Shown here in pieces: positions 27,967-35,813 of a DNA stretch of 64,000 bases. Origin of the DNA: Tropicibacter sp. Alg240-R139 (GTDB lineage Bacteria; Pseudomonadota; Alphaproteobacteria; Rhodobacterales; Rhodobacteraceae); contig NZ_UNRA01000002.1 in the NCBI RefSeq assembly GCF_900537075.1, forward strand, positions 951,228-1,015,227, written 5' to 3'. The notes beneath the pieces are model-generated. The model did no database searches. It worked only from the letters and a program-made list of their open reading frames with translations, and was not told the origin of the DNA. Both the position numbers and the translations under genes were made by a program. Within the stretch, counting starts at the first letter, position 1. The number at the start of each line of letters is the position of its first letter.

Positions 27967-28540
27967 GGCCCAGATCCTTGAGGTCCTGATAGCGGTCGCC
28001 AATCCGGTGATGCGGGCGTCCGCCGATGCTGGCACCAAGCGCGATCACGATCTCATCCGGACCTGGCGCATCTGCGACCGAAGTTTGGATGGTCAGGTAA
28101 TGCGAGCGGCGACCGGCGTCGTTCTTGTCCATCAACGGGATCAGCAGCGGTGCGTTTGCCGGACCGCGCGTGTTGCAGAAGGACAGATAGCTTTTAGCAC
28201 CGACAGCTTCTCGAAAGTGATTACCGAAGCGCAGCGTGTGGATCAGGCCCGAGACATGTTCGACCTCGCCATTCACACCAACGATGCCAGATTTTCCATA
28301 ACCTTCGACCTTGTCACCGCCACCGGCAGTATCAATGACCATTTCAGTCAGCAGTTCGCCCAGTCCCGGCGCGCAATCCAGGATGCCGGGTTTCAGGTCT
28401 TCGACAAACCCTTGCCCGGCCCACGGGTTCCGGATCACCGCAATCGCAGCAATCATCTTGAGCGGTGTAGCAGCCGCCTTGCCGCCCTCTATCAGAGTGT
28501 TTTCGACGAACAGCTGTGTCTTGCGAATTTCTGCGGGCAT
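27938..28540 (-). CDS. DUF1185 ('amino acid synthesis') family protein
   Basis: The 200-residue product, starting MPAEIRKTQLFVENTLIEGGKAA, fits the DUF1185 family, annotated as amino acid synthesis proteins without a proven reaction. Visible conserved stretches are AAIAVIRNPWAGQ, PGILDCAPGLGELLTEM, VEGYGKSGIVGVNGEVEH and GPDEIVIALGASIGGRPHHRIGDR near the C-terminus. The start is set at 28540 with AGGTG upstream; the frame to 28765 would run across the operator and the divergent gntR start. It is the first gene of the LLM operon. Its link with flavin-dependent oxidation suggests a role in degrading a specific compound. Confidence 0.82.
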   Translation of the reverse strand: MPAEIRKTQLFVENTLIEGGKAAATPLKMIAAIAVIRNPWAGQGFVEDLKPGILDCAPGLGELLTEMVIDTAGGGDKVEGYGKSGIVGVNGEVEHVSGLIHTLRFGNHFREAVGAKSYLSFCNTRGPANAPLLIPLMDKNDAGRRSHYLTIQTSVADAPGPDEIVIALGASIGGRPHHRIGDRYQDLKDLGHDVDNPAAV

Positions 28541-28578
28541 TGAGGCACCTGAATCAAAGAGTGAGTCGTTGGCGAGAA

Positions 28579-28600
28579 TATGGTATACCATTATACCATA
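28579..28600. promoter_or_regulatory. GntR-type operator between DUF1185 operon and gntR
   Basis: A perfect 9-bp inverted repeat, TATGGTATA (28579-28587) and TATACCATA (28592-28600) with spacer CCAT, contains the palindrome TGGTATACCA. This has the shape of operators of FadR-subfamily GntR regulators. It lies 39 bp upstream of the DUF1185 start and 49 bp upstream of gntR, well placed for repression of both. Confidence 0.7.
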
Positions 28601-28648
28601 CGTCAAGATGACCTTGTCCCATGACTTGCAGATTGTTAAACATCCGCC

Positions 28649-29335
28649 ATGACCCAGACCGCCTTTCCCGACCTCAAAATCGAGCACACCCCAGTAACCT
28701 TGCGCGAAATCGTGCAGGAGAAGATGCGCGAAGCCATCATCGAGGGGCATTTCGAACCGGGCCAACGCCTGGTCGAACGTCCATTATGTGATCAGTTGGG
28801 CGTCAGCCGAACGGTCGTGCGCGAAACCATCCGCTATCTCGAAGCAGAAGGGCTGGTGGAAATCCTGCCCAACAAAGGCCCAATCGTGGCCAAGCTCGAC
28901 TGGGATGACGCGCGCCAGATCTATGACATTCGCCGGATGCTGGAATCTGCGGCGGCCATGGCCTGCGCAGAGCTTGGCGACAAAAAGACACGCAAGGCGC
29001 TGAAAGCAGCTTTGGCCGACCTGGAAGGCGCCTTTGACGACGGCTCCCCTCGAGCGCTGTTCAAAGCGACAGCGCAATTCTATGAGGTCATATTCACCGG
29101 CGCCGGACACAGCATCGCTTGGGAAGTGGTCAACCGTCTGAACGGGCGCATCAGCCGATTGCGGGTCATGACCCTGTCGACGGCAGACCGCAAGAAGCCG
29201 GGGTTGGGCCATATGAAGGCCATCTACAATGCCATTGCGGATGGCAATCCTAAGGCGGCCCGTGACACTGTTCACGCCCATATCGACGACGCATCAACCG
29301 TCGCCAATCGCCTGCTAGAACAAGAAAAGGAGTAG
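28649..29335 (+). CDS. GntR-family regulator (FadR subfamily, FCD domain)
   Basis: The 228-residue product has a GntR winged helix at residues 12-80 (VTLREIVQEKMREAI, then RPLCDQLGVSRTVVRETIRYLEAEGLVEILPNKGP) and an all-helical FCD effector domain after that (YDIRRMLESAAAMACAELG, and later GHMKAIYNAIADGN). It is divergent from the DUF1185/LLM operon with a palindromic operator in between and is most likely its substrate-responsive repressor. It is followed within 6 bp by the DUF1330 gene. Confidence 0.92.
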   Translation: MTQTAFPDLKIEHTPVTLREIVQEKMREAIIEGHFEPGQRLVERPLCDQLGVSRTVVRETIRYLEAEGLVEILPNKGPIVAKLDWDDARQIYDIRRMLESAAAMACAELGDKKTRKALKAALADLEGAFDDGSPRALFKATAQFYEVIFTGAGHSIAWEVVNRLNGRISRLRVMTLSTADRKKPGLGHMKAIYNAIADGNPKAARDTVHAHIDDASTVANRLLEQEKE

Positions 29336-29340
29336 GTCTC

Positions 29341-29631
29341 TTGCCCAAAGCCTATTGGATCGCCCAGGTCACCGTGACCGACCCCGACCGCTATGCAGGC
29401 TATCAGGCCGTCGCACCAGCCGCATTCCAAGAACACAGCGCGCGATTTTTGGCCAGAGGCGGTCAGACAGAGACCCTGGAAGGTGCCGAATGGGCCCGCC
29501 ATGTGGTGATCGAATTCAACAGCATGGAACAGGCTCTGGCCTGCTATCATTCAGAAGAATACACCGCCGCACGAAAACGGCGCGACGGTGCATGTGAGGC
29601 TCAGATCTTTATCACCGAAGGGATGGATTAA
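29341..29631 (+). CDS. DUF1330 family small protein
   Basis: The 96-residue product (PKAYWIAQVTVTDPDRYAGYQ ... FARG-like GGQTETLEG ... VIEFNSMEQALACYHSEEY) is a DUF1330 member with a ferredoxin-like, dimeric alpha-beta barrel fold. Its role is unknown. It starts with TTG, with AGGAG 8 bp upstream, and follows gntR by 5 bp, so it belongs to the GntR regulon. The last 4 bases overlap the 3' end of the convergent tctA. Confidence 0.82.
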   Translation: MPKAYWIAQVTVTDPDRYAGYQAVAPAAFQEHSARFLARGGQTETLEGAEWARHVVIEFNSMEQALACYHSEEYTAARKRRDGACEAQIFITEGMD

Positions 29632-31142
29632 TCCCCATCCGCTACCCCGTCCTGCCGCGCCCTTGCGCGGCGGGCACGGTAGCTGGGCAACAGCACCAAG
29701 AACGCAGCAATCACCAGCAAGCCGAGCGTCATTGGGCGCTCCCAGATAAAGGCGATACCATCATACAGCTGCATGGAGCGTGAGAAGTTGTCTTCGAGCA
29801 TGCCGCCAAGAATGAACCCGATCAGCAGTGGCGCAAGCGGGTAGTCAGCAAACTTCAGAGCAGTCGCACAGATCCCAAACGCAACCAGCAACAACAGTTC
29901 GGTCGCATTGTTTTGGCCGATATAGGCCCCCATCAGGGTAAAGAACAAGATGAACGGAATCAGGTAGTTGCGCGGAACGGACAGCACCTTGGCGATGTAA
30001 GGGATTAGCGGCAGGTTCAGGATCAGCAGGATCAAGTTGCCGATGAACATCGACATGATCACAGCCCAGAAGATCTGCGGCTCATCAATCATCAGACGCG
30101 GGCCCGGCGTGACGTTCAGCGCCAGCAACGCACCCAAGAGAATTGCAGTAGTACCAGAACCGGGAATACCCAATGTCAGCAAGGGCACAAACGATCCGGT
30201 ACAGGCCGCATTATTCGCCGTCTCGGGCGCTGCAAGACCCTTGATCGAACCTTTGCCGAACTCATCCTGTTCTTCCTTGGTGGCGATGTTGCGTTCGACC
30301 GCATAGCCTAGAAAGCTGGCAATCGTCGCACCTGCACCGGGCAGAACGCCGATAAAGAACCCTTGCAATGATTGGCGCCCGATGACGGGCGCGATTGACT
30401 TGGCCTCAGCTCTGCTGATGCGCAGGTCCTTGATCTCTCCACTGTTTTCACCGGATAGATCCTTGGGCTTGAGCACAAGAAACAAGGCTTCGGGCAGGGC
30501 AAACATGGCCATGGCCAGCGTGATGAACCCAAAGCCCGATTGCAGATCCATGATCCCCATCGTGAAGCGGGGCAGGTTAAACAAGGCGCCTTCGCCAACG
30601 GTGGCCATGATCAAGCCCAGCAACGTCATCAACAGGGCCTTGGCCACTTGACCGGTCCCGGCAAAGGCCGCGATTGCAGACAGGCCCACGACCATCAGCG
30701 CAAAATATTCTGCTGAGTGGAACAACAACGCCACCGAAGACAGAGCCGGAGCAAAAACCATCAACAACAGCGCGCCGATGAAACCGCCTGAAAAACTGGC
30801 GATGGCGGCAATCGTCAACGCTTTACCCGCCTTGCCCTGTCGGGCCATTGGATAGCCATCAAAGCTGCTGGCAACCGTCCCCGCGACCCCCGGCGCATTC
30901 AGCAGGATCGACGAGGTTGAGCCGCCAAAGATCGCGCCGTAATAGACCCCGGCGAGCAGGATCAGTGCGGCCGACGGATCTCCAAGTGAGATCGCAACCG
31001 GGATCATGATGGCGATGATCGACATCGGCCCAAGCCCCGGCAACATCCCGATGAATGTCCCGATCAGACAACCACCGATCACCATCAGCAGGTTTTGCAG
31101 GGAAAAGGCCGTTTGAAGACCAATGAGCAGTCCTTCGAGCAT
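29628..31142 (-). CDS. tctA: Tripartite tricarboxylate transporter, large permease TctA
   Basis: The 504-residue protein has about twelve TM helices and TctA hallmarks: GTFIGMLPGLGPMSIIAIMIP, GVYYGAIFGGSTSSILLNAPG, FIGVLPGAGATIASFLGYA and ETANNAACTGSFVPLLTLGIPGSGT-type segments. It is the main secondary-transport subunit for carboxylates delivered by TctC. The ATG at 31142 with GGAGG upstream is preferred; tctB ends just 1 bp before. The substrate may be citrate or another di/tricarboxylate or aromatic acid. The third gene of tctCBA. Confidence 0.95.
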   Translation of the reverse strand: MLEGLLIGLQTAFSLQNLLMVIGGCLIGTFIGMLPGLGPMSIIAIMIPVAISLGDPSAALILLAGVYYGAIFGGSTSSILLNAPGVAGTVASSFDGYPMARQGKAGKALTIAAIASFSGGFIGALLLMVFAPALSSVALLFHSAEYFALMVVGLSAIAAFAGTGQVAKALLMTLLGLIMATVGEGALFNLPRFTMGIMDLQSGFGFITLAMAMFALPEALFLVLKPKDLSGENSGEIKDLRISRAEAKSIAPVIGRQSLQGFFIGVLPGAGATIASFLGYAVERNIATKEEQDEFGKGSIKGLAAPETANNAACTGSFVPLLTLGIPGSGTTAILLGALLALNVTPGPRLMIDEPQIFWAVIMSMFIGNLILLILNLPLIPYIAKVLSVPRNYLIPFILFFTLMGAYIGQNNATELLLLVAFGICATALKFADYPLAPLLIGFILGGMLEDNFSRSMQLYDGIAFIWERPMTLGLLVIAAFLVLLPSYRARRARARQDGVADGD

Positions 31143-31143
31143 G

Positions 31144-31626
31144 TCAGCCTCCAATAAATCCGGGCAGGGGTCGCATGTAGATCCCAAGCACTTGTTGAAC
31201 GAGGTACCAGACGAACAGGGTCGCGATGACAGCAGTGGGAACCATAATATGCCACTTCCGCTCGCCTAGTATGAAAGACCCGAGGATGAGGAAACCCGAG
31301 GTCGAAATCAGAAACCCGGCGGGGCGCAACAACAGCGCATAGACAACCATGAGGCCAAGCAAGAACAGCGCCTGCCCGATGTGGTAGTCCCCCAGTCGCC
31401 GATAATCGATCTCACCAATCTTCTCTTCGCTTTTTTCTAGGCCAAGCAGGATGATCAGCGACATGGCGATGCCAAGAATGGACAGGACTTTGGGGAATGT
31501 GCTGGGCCAGATCGGATTACGGCGCATAAACGGGGCAAGCTGCGCATCCATCGTGAACCAGGCAGCATAACCATAAGCCATACAGATCCCGAGCAGTATC
31601 AATGCAATCCAGCGGTCTAAGGCCAT
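31144..31626 (-). CDS. tctB: Tripartite tricarboxylate transporter, small permease TctB
   Basis: The 160-residue product has four hydrophobic segments (about 6-24, 43-60, 84-104 and 108-150), the usual TctB architecture. It is the poorly conserved small membrane subunit; identification rests mainly on its place between tctC and tctA. A hairpin separates it from tctC. Confidence 0.88.
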   Translation of the reverse strand: MALDRWIALILLGICMAYGYAAWFTMDAQLAPFMRRNPIWPSTFPKVLSILGIAMSLIILLGLEKSEEKIGEIDYRRLGDYHIGQALFLLGLMVVYALLLRPAGFLISTSGFLILGSFILGERKWHIMVPTAVIATLFVWYLVQQVLGIYMRPLPGFIGG

Positions 31627-31647
31627 CGCACCCTCCTAGTATTGAGA

Positions 31648-31675
31648 ACGGCCGGACGATATGGCGCCCGGCCGT
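31648..31675 (-). terminator. Hairpin in the tctC-tctB gap
   Basis: The 57-bp gap holds a perfect 8-bp GC stem, ACGGCCGG (31648-31655) and CCGGCCGT (31668-31675), with a 12-nt loop. A T tract is weak, so it may be a partial terminator or a 3' stabilising hairpin giving more tctC than tctBA product, as is common for binding-protein genes. Confidence 0.45.
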
Positions 31676-31683
31676 ATGAGGTG

Positions 31684-32670
31684 TCAGAGGAAGCCGAGCT
31701 TCTTCATCAGATCACCGATCGCCTTTTCTTGCGCCTCAAGAAACGCCAGGAAATCGTCGCCCGAATTGTGGATGTCGACCCAACCATTGCGGTCGCGGAC
31801 TTCGGCCCATTGCTCGGTTTCGTACATCTTGGCGATGACATCCTGGTACATGGCCAGCTTGTCATCCGGCAGACCCGGCGCACCAAAGAACCCCCGCCAG
31901 TTGACGAAGGTTGTGTCGATGCCCTGTTCTTTCATGGTCATAGCATCAGGCGCCGCTGCAACACGTTCGTCCGACGTCACCCCAATGATTTTGACCTCGC
32001 CAGCATTCGCAAGATCAACGGCTTCCGAAAAGCCTGTTGAAAGCGCGGCGATCTCGCCCGACAGCAGCGCCGCCATGGCCTTGCCGCCCGCGTCATAGGG
32101 AATGTATTTGACGCCAAGCGCGTCCTTGCCGGCCGCTTCCATCACCATGGCCGCAACCAGATGGTCCATGCCACCGGGAACCGAACCACCGCCAATGGCC
32201 GTTTTTGATGGATCAGCGTCATAAGCCGCCATCAGATCGCTCATCGAGTTGATCGGGCTGTCCTTGCCCACGACCAGAGCGGCGTAATCACCGATGGTGC
32301 CTGACACCAGCGTCAAATCGCGAAAGTTGTGCGGGAAAACACCGGTCAGCGAGCGGATCACGATGGGGGTTGAATTAACCATCAAAGTGCCATGGTTGCT
32401 TTCGGCGTTTTCGATCAGGAACCCAATCGCTTTGCCGCCACCGCCACCAGACATGTTTTCGTAGCTCGCGGTTCCAACCAGACCCGCGCCTGTCAGAGCT
32501 TCGCCTGTACCGCGCGCAGTGCCGTCCCAACCGCCGCCGGCGCCGCCAGGGATCAGAAAGTGGATCGCGTCCACAACAGGTTCTGCGCTGGACGCCACAG
32601 GCACACCAACGCTCAACGCGGCTGCAGCCGCGATCATCAGGGCGCGACGGCCCAGGTTCATCGTCTTCAT
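31684..32670 (-). CDS. tctC: Tripartite tricarboxylate transporter, binding protein TctC
   Basis: The 328-residue periplasmic protein starts with a Sec signal (MKTMNLGRRALMIAAAAALSVGVPVASSAEP, cleavage about residue 29). The mature part has Bug/TctC features: HFLIPGGAGGGWDGTARG, then SGGGGGKAIGF and the ligand-binding region GGGSVPGGMDHLVAAM. Such proteins bind carboxylates such as citrate. The start at 32670 has GAGG upstream; the frame to 32898 would overlap the divergent tctD. Together with tctDE it forms a standard self-inducing transport system. Confidence 0.94.
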   Translation of the reverse strand: MKTMNLGRRALMIAAAAALSVGVPVASSAEPVVDAIHFLIPGGAGGGWDGTARGTGEALTGAGLVGTASYENMSGGGGGKAIGFLIENAESNHGTLMVNSTPIVIRSLTGVFPHNFRDLTLVSGTIGDYAALVVGKDSPINSMSDLMAAYDADPSKTAIGGGSVPGGMDHLVAAMVMEAAGKDALGVKYIPYDAGGKAMAALLSGEIAALSTGFSEAVDLANAGEVKIIGVTSDERVAAAPDAMTMKEQGIDTTFVNWRGFFGAPGLPDDKLAMYQDVIAKMYETEQWAEVRDRNGWVDIHNSGDDFLAFLEAQEKAIGDLMKKLGFL

Positions 32671-32773
32671 GAGGTTCCTCCCCGGTTGACAGCGGCCCCT
32701 CTTGCCGCCCTTTTTAATAGGAAAGCCCATGAAACTGACACAGACCTGACATGAGGAAAGAAAGGCGAAACGA

Positions 32774-33439
32774 ATGCGGTTCCTGCTGGTCGAAGACAAC
32801 GAGCAATTGGCGCGCGCCATCCTCGACCGCCTGTCGATCGAGGGGCATGTGGTTGACCATGCGCCTTGCTTAGAGGACGCAACCGCTTTCATCGACACGA
32901 CCGATTATGATTTGATTTTGCTGGACATTATGCTCCCGGACGGGGACGGGAGGACTTTTCTGGAACAGCATCGGCGCACAGCCGATGCAACGCCTGTAAT
33001 CGTGTTGACAGCCCGGTCTGAGGTGTCGGATCGGGTGGGTGTTCTGGACCTTGGTGCAGACGATTACATCACCAAACCTTTCGACTTTTCCGAGCTTCAA
33101 GCGCGCTGCCGCGCTGTGCTCAGACGACGTGGAGGGGCGGCACGCAATCAGGTCGCGCTTGGCGATGTCCTGTTTGATTCGCTTGCCGGAACCCTGTCGA
33201 TAGGCGGCCAAACTATCCATCTACGAAACCGGGAATTGCGGTTGTTCGAGGTTTTTGCAGGGGCACCCGAGCAGATTTTCTCAAAGTCCAAACTGGTTGA
33301 TCGGCTGTTCTCCTATGATGACGACGTCAGCGAAAACGCGATCGAGGTCTACGTGGGCCGCCTAAGACGCCATCTGTCCGGCACCCGCGCGCAGATCGTG
33401 ACTGTGCGCGGCCTTGGGTACCGGATGAGTATCTCATGA
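32774..33439 (+). CDS. tctD: Response regulator TctD (OmpR family)
   Basis: The 221-residue product has a CheY-like receiver (residues 1-115) with phosphoacceptor D51 (DLILLDIMLPDGDG), conserved Lys in ADDYITKPF, and an OmpR-type winged helix at the C-terminus (KLVDRLFSYDDDVSENAIEVYVGRLRRHL). It is divergent from tctC with a 103-bp promoter region and is the likely activator of tctCBA. The stop overlaps the kinase start as ATGA. Confidence 0.92.
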   Translation: MRFLLVEDNEQLARAILDRLSIEGHVVDHAPCLEDATAFIDTTDYDLILLDIMLPDGDGRTFLEQHRRTADATPVIVLTARSEVSDRVGVLDLGADDYITKPFDFSELQARCRAVLRRRGGAARNQVALGDVLFDSLAGTLSIGGQTIHLRNRELRLFEVFAGAPEQIFSKSKLVDRLFSYDDDVSENAIEVYVGRLRRHLSGTRAQIVTVRGLGYRMSIS

Positions 33440-34821
33440 CAGCGGCGATCAATAAACGTGGCTCGATCCTGCGCCAACTGATTGCTCTGCTTTTGGCGGG
33501 AGCCGCGGTGTTGGCCGTGATTCTGTTCTTTGTGGTTCAGGGGTTTGCCAGGCAACTGGCCGAGGAAAGCCAGGACAACATTCTGAATGCTTCGGTCACG
33601 GCCATTCTGGACACCGCCGCCGTACAGCAAGGGGAATTGACGCTGGACCTGCCCTATTCGGCCTTTTCCATGCTGGGCAACCTGAGTGATGACCGTGTGT
33701 TTTATGCCGTTTATTCAGATCGGACATTCTTGACCGGATATTCGGACTTGCCACAAATCGGAACGCCTTCACCCGAGCGTCCACTGTTTGAGACCGTAAC
33801 ATATCAAGGAGAAGATATCCGGATCATCAACGCCGCCCGCCGATTGGTCTCTGAAGGGAGGTTGGTGACGTTGACTGCTTCTGTGGCGCAGACCCGGAAC
33901 GGGCAGATCGCCACGCTCAACCGTATCTCGCAGAATGCTGCGGCTCTGGGGCTGGGGTTCTTTCTGCTGACCGCCCTGATGGCCTATCTCGCCGCACGGT
34001 CGGCGATTGGACCGCTGCAACGGCTCGCCGCATCTGTTTCACGTCGCGGGCCGCAAGACTTGCGCCCGGTGGCTGCTCCAGTGCCCGCGGAAATGGTTCC
34101 GTTGGTGGGCGCGCTCAACAATTTCATGGACCGGCTCACGATATCGCTGGCGCGATCTGAAGACTTCATCGCCGAAGCCGCCCACCGCATCCGAACGCCC
34201 CTAGCAACTGTGCGAACCCATGCCGAGAATACGCTCCACCGGGTCGAGCGGGACGAAAACCGGGCCAGCCTGCGCGAAATGATCCGCGCAATTGACGACA
34301 GCAGCCGGGCGGCGGGACAATTGCTCGATCATGCGATGGTTACTTTTCGGACAGATCACTTGGAAGAGGAAGAGATCGACCTGTCCGCTCTGGCCCAAGA
34401 TATGGTTCACCGCCTGGGGCCATTGGCCGAACTGCGCGACATCTCGATGATCTGCAACACCCCCGCACCGGTGGTGATACACGGTGACCCGATCCTGTTG
34501 CAGAACGCCCTACGCAACCTGCTCGACAATGCGATCAAGTATTCTCCCGCCGAAGGCGACATCGAAGTTTCCGTCACAGCCTCAGAAACCCAAGCCATCC
34601 TGACTGTCCGCGATAGCGGGGCGGGCTTCCCGGTCGGCGATATTACCGAGCTGACGAAACGCTTTGCCCGCGGCAGCAATGTCGACGGAATCGTCGGATC
34701 CGGCCTTGGCCTGACCATCGTGGACGAAGTCACCCGCGCCCATAACGGCGCCCTTTCCATTACCAACAATCCCAAAGGAACCGGCGGATGCGTTACCTTG
34801 GCCTTGCCCTCGCCCTCTTGA
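33436..34821 (+). CDS. tctE: Sensor histidine kinase TctE
   Basis: The 461-residue protein has TM1 at about 12-34, a periplasmic sensing domain (35-165), TM2 at about 168-188, a HAMP-like linker, HisKA with H250 (AEAAHRIRTPLATVR), and HATPase_c with N box ALRNLLDNAIKYSP and G boxes RDSGAGFPVG and GSGLGL. It pairs with TctD. Its end overlaps the following binding-protein gene by 34 bp, so the three genes are translationally coupled. Confidence 0.92.
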   Translation: MTAAINKRGSILRQLIALLLAGAAVLAVILFFVVQGFARQLAEESQDNILNASVTAILDTAAVQQGELTLDLPYSAFSMLGNLSDDRVFYAVYSDRTFLTGYSDLPQIGTPSPERPLFETVTYQGEDIRIINAARRLVSEGRLVTLTASVAQTRNGQIATLNRISQNAAALGLGFFLLTALMAYLAARSAIGPLQRLAASVSRRGPQDLRPVAAPVPAEMVPLVGALNNFMDRLTISLARSEDFIAEAAHRIRTPLATVRTHAENTLHRVERDENRASLREMIRAIDDSSRAAGQLLDHAMVTFRTDHLEEEEIDLSALAQDMVHRLGPLAELRDISMICNTPAPVVIHGDPILLQNALRNLLDNAIKYSPAEGDIEVSVTASETQAILTVRDSGAGFPVGDITELTKRFARGSNVDGIVGSGLGLTIVDEVTRAHNGALSITNNPKGTGGCVTLALPSPS

Positions 34822-35813
34822 TCACGCCACTGAGTGCCGCCGGTTTCGAAGTCGAAGATCACGCTCGCTTTGGGCCCTCGGATGCGGCGCAGGTTGTCCG
34901 CGTGATTTCGACTGGCGACATACCCGTTTTCTCACCAGCCATTGCCAAGTTTCTGGAGCTGAATCCAGATGTGGCCGTGGACTACACCGTAGCCAGTTCT
35001 ACCCAGCTTATGCTCGCCCTGAACAAAGAAGGCGCGGAATTTGATGTGGCGATTTCCTCCGCCATGGACCTGCAGACCAAGCTGGCAAACGACGGGCGAA
35101 CGCGCAGGCACCAATCAGCCGCAACCGAAACCCTGCCTGCATGGGCCAAATGGCGGGACAACCTGTTTGCCTTCACCCAAGAGCCCGCCGCGATTGTCCT
35201 GTCCCGATCCGCTTTTGACGGGCTCGATATGCCGCAAACGCGGCAGGATCTGATCGCCATTCTGCGCCAACACCCCGAGCGGTTCCGGGGCAGGATCGGC
35301 ACTTATGATCTGCGCGCCTCTGGCTTGGGCTATCTTTTTGCCACGCAAGACGCCCGCACGTCTGAAACCTTCTGGCGCCTGACCGAAGTGATGGGCGGAT
35401 TGGACGCGCGGCTCTATTGCTGTTCGTCCCAGATGATCGATGATGTGGCCAGCGGTGATCTAGCTGTCGCCTACAACGTCCTGGGCAGCTATGCCAAGGC
35501 GCGCGAGGATCTAACCCGGTTCGAGGTGGTCTTGCCTGCAGATTTTACCACGGTCATGCTGCGCACCGCCCTAATCCCGTCAGCGTCAGAGCAACCCGAG
35601 CTGGCCGGGCAGTTTATTGACCATCTGCTTGAGGTGGCCTGGTCCGAGACACCGCTGGAAAGCTATCCCTTCACCCCGATCAATCAGAACCGGGGCGAGG
35701 CGGACGCCAGCTTGCGCCGTATCCGCATGGGGCCCGGCCTGCTGGTCTACCTGGATCAGTTCAAGAAACGCAGCTTTCTTAACGAATGGGAAAGCGCGAT
35801 CCTGCAACCGTGA
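34788..35813 (+). CDS. ABC-type extracellular solute-binding protein in the tctDE operon
   Basis: The 341-residue product has a Sec signal (MRYLGLALALLITPLSAAG) and a type II periplasmic-binding-protein fold: VISTGDIPVFSPAIAKFLELNPDVAVDY, DVAISSAMDLQTKLANDG and the GDLAVAYNVLGSYAKA hinge region. It resembles iron- or thiosulfate-type binding proteins, but no ABC permease is adjacent. Its overlap with tctE suggests it works with the sensor, for instance presenting a ligand to the periplasmic domain, rather than with an ABC transporter. AAAGGA lies 8 bp before the ATG. It abuts the convergent oxidoreductase gene with no gap. Confidence 0.85.
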   Translation: MRYLGLALALLITPLSAAGFEVEDHARFGPSDAAQVVRVISTGDIPVFSPAIAKFLELNPDVAVDYTVASSTQLMLALNKEGAEFDVAISSAMDLQTKLANDGRTRRHQSAATETLPAWAKWRDNLFAFTQEPAAIVLSRSAFDGLDMPQTRQDLIAILRQHPERFRGRIGTYDLRASGLGYLFATQDARTSETFWRLTEVMGGLDARLYCCSSQMIDDVASGDLAVAYNVLGSYAKAREDLTRFEVVLPADFTTVMLRTALIPSASEQPELAGQFIDHLLEVAWSETPLESYPFTPINQNRGEADASLRRIRMGPGLLVYLDQFKKRSFLNEWESAILQP

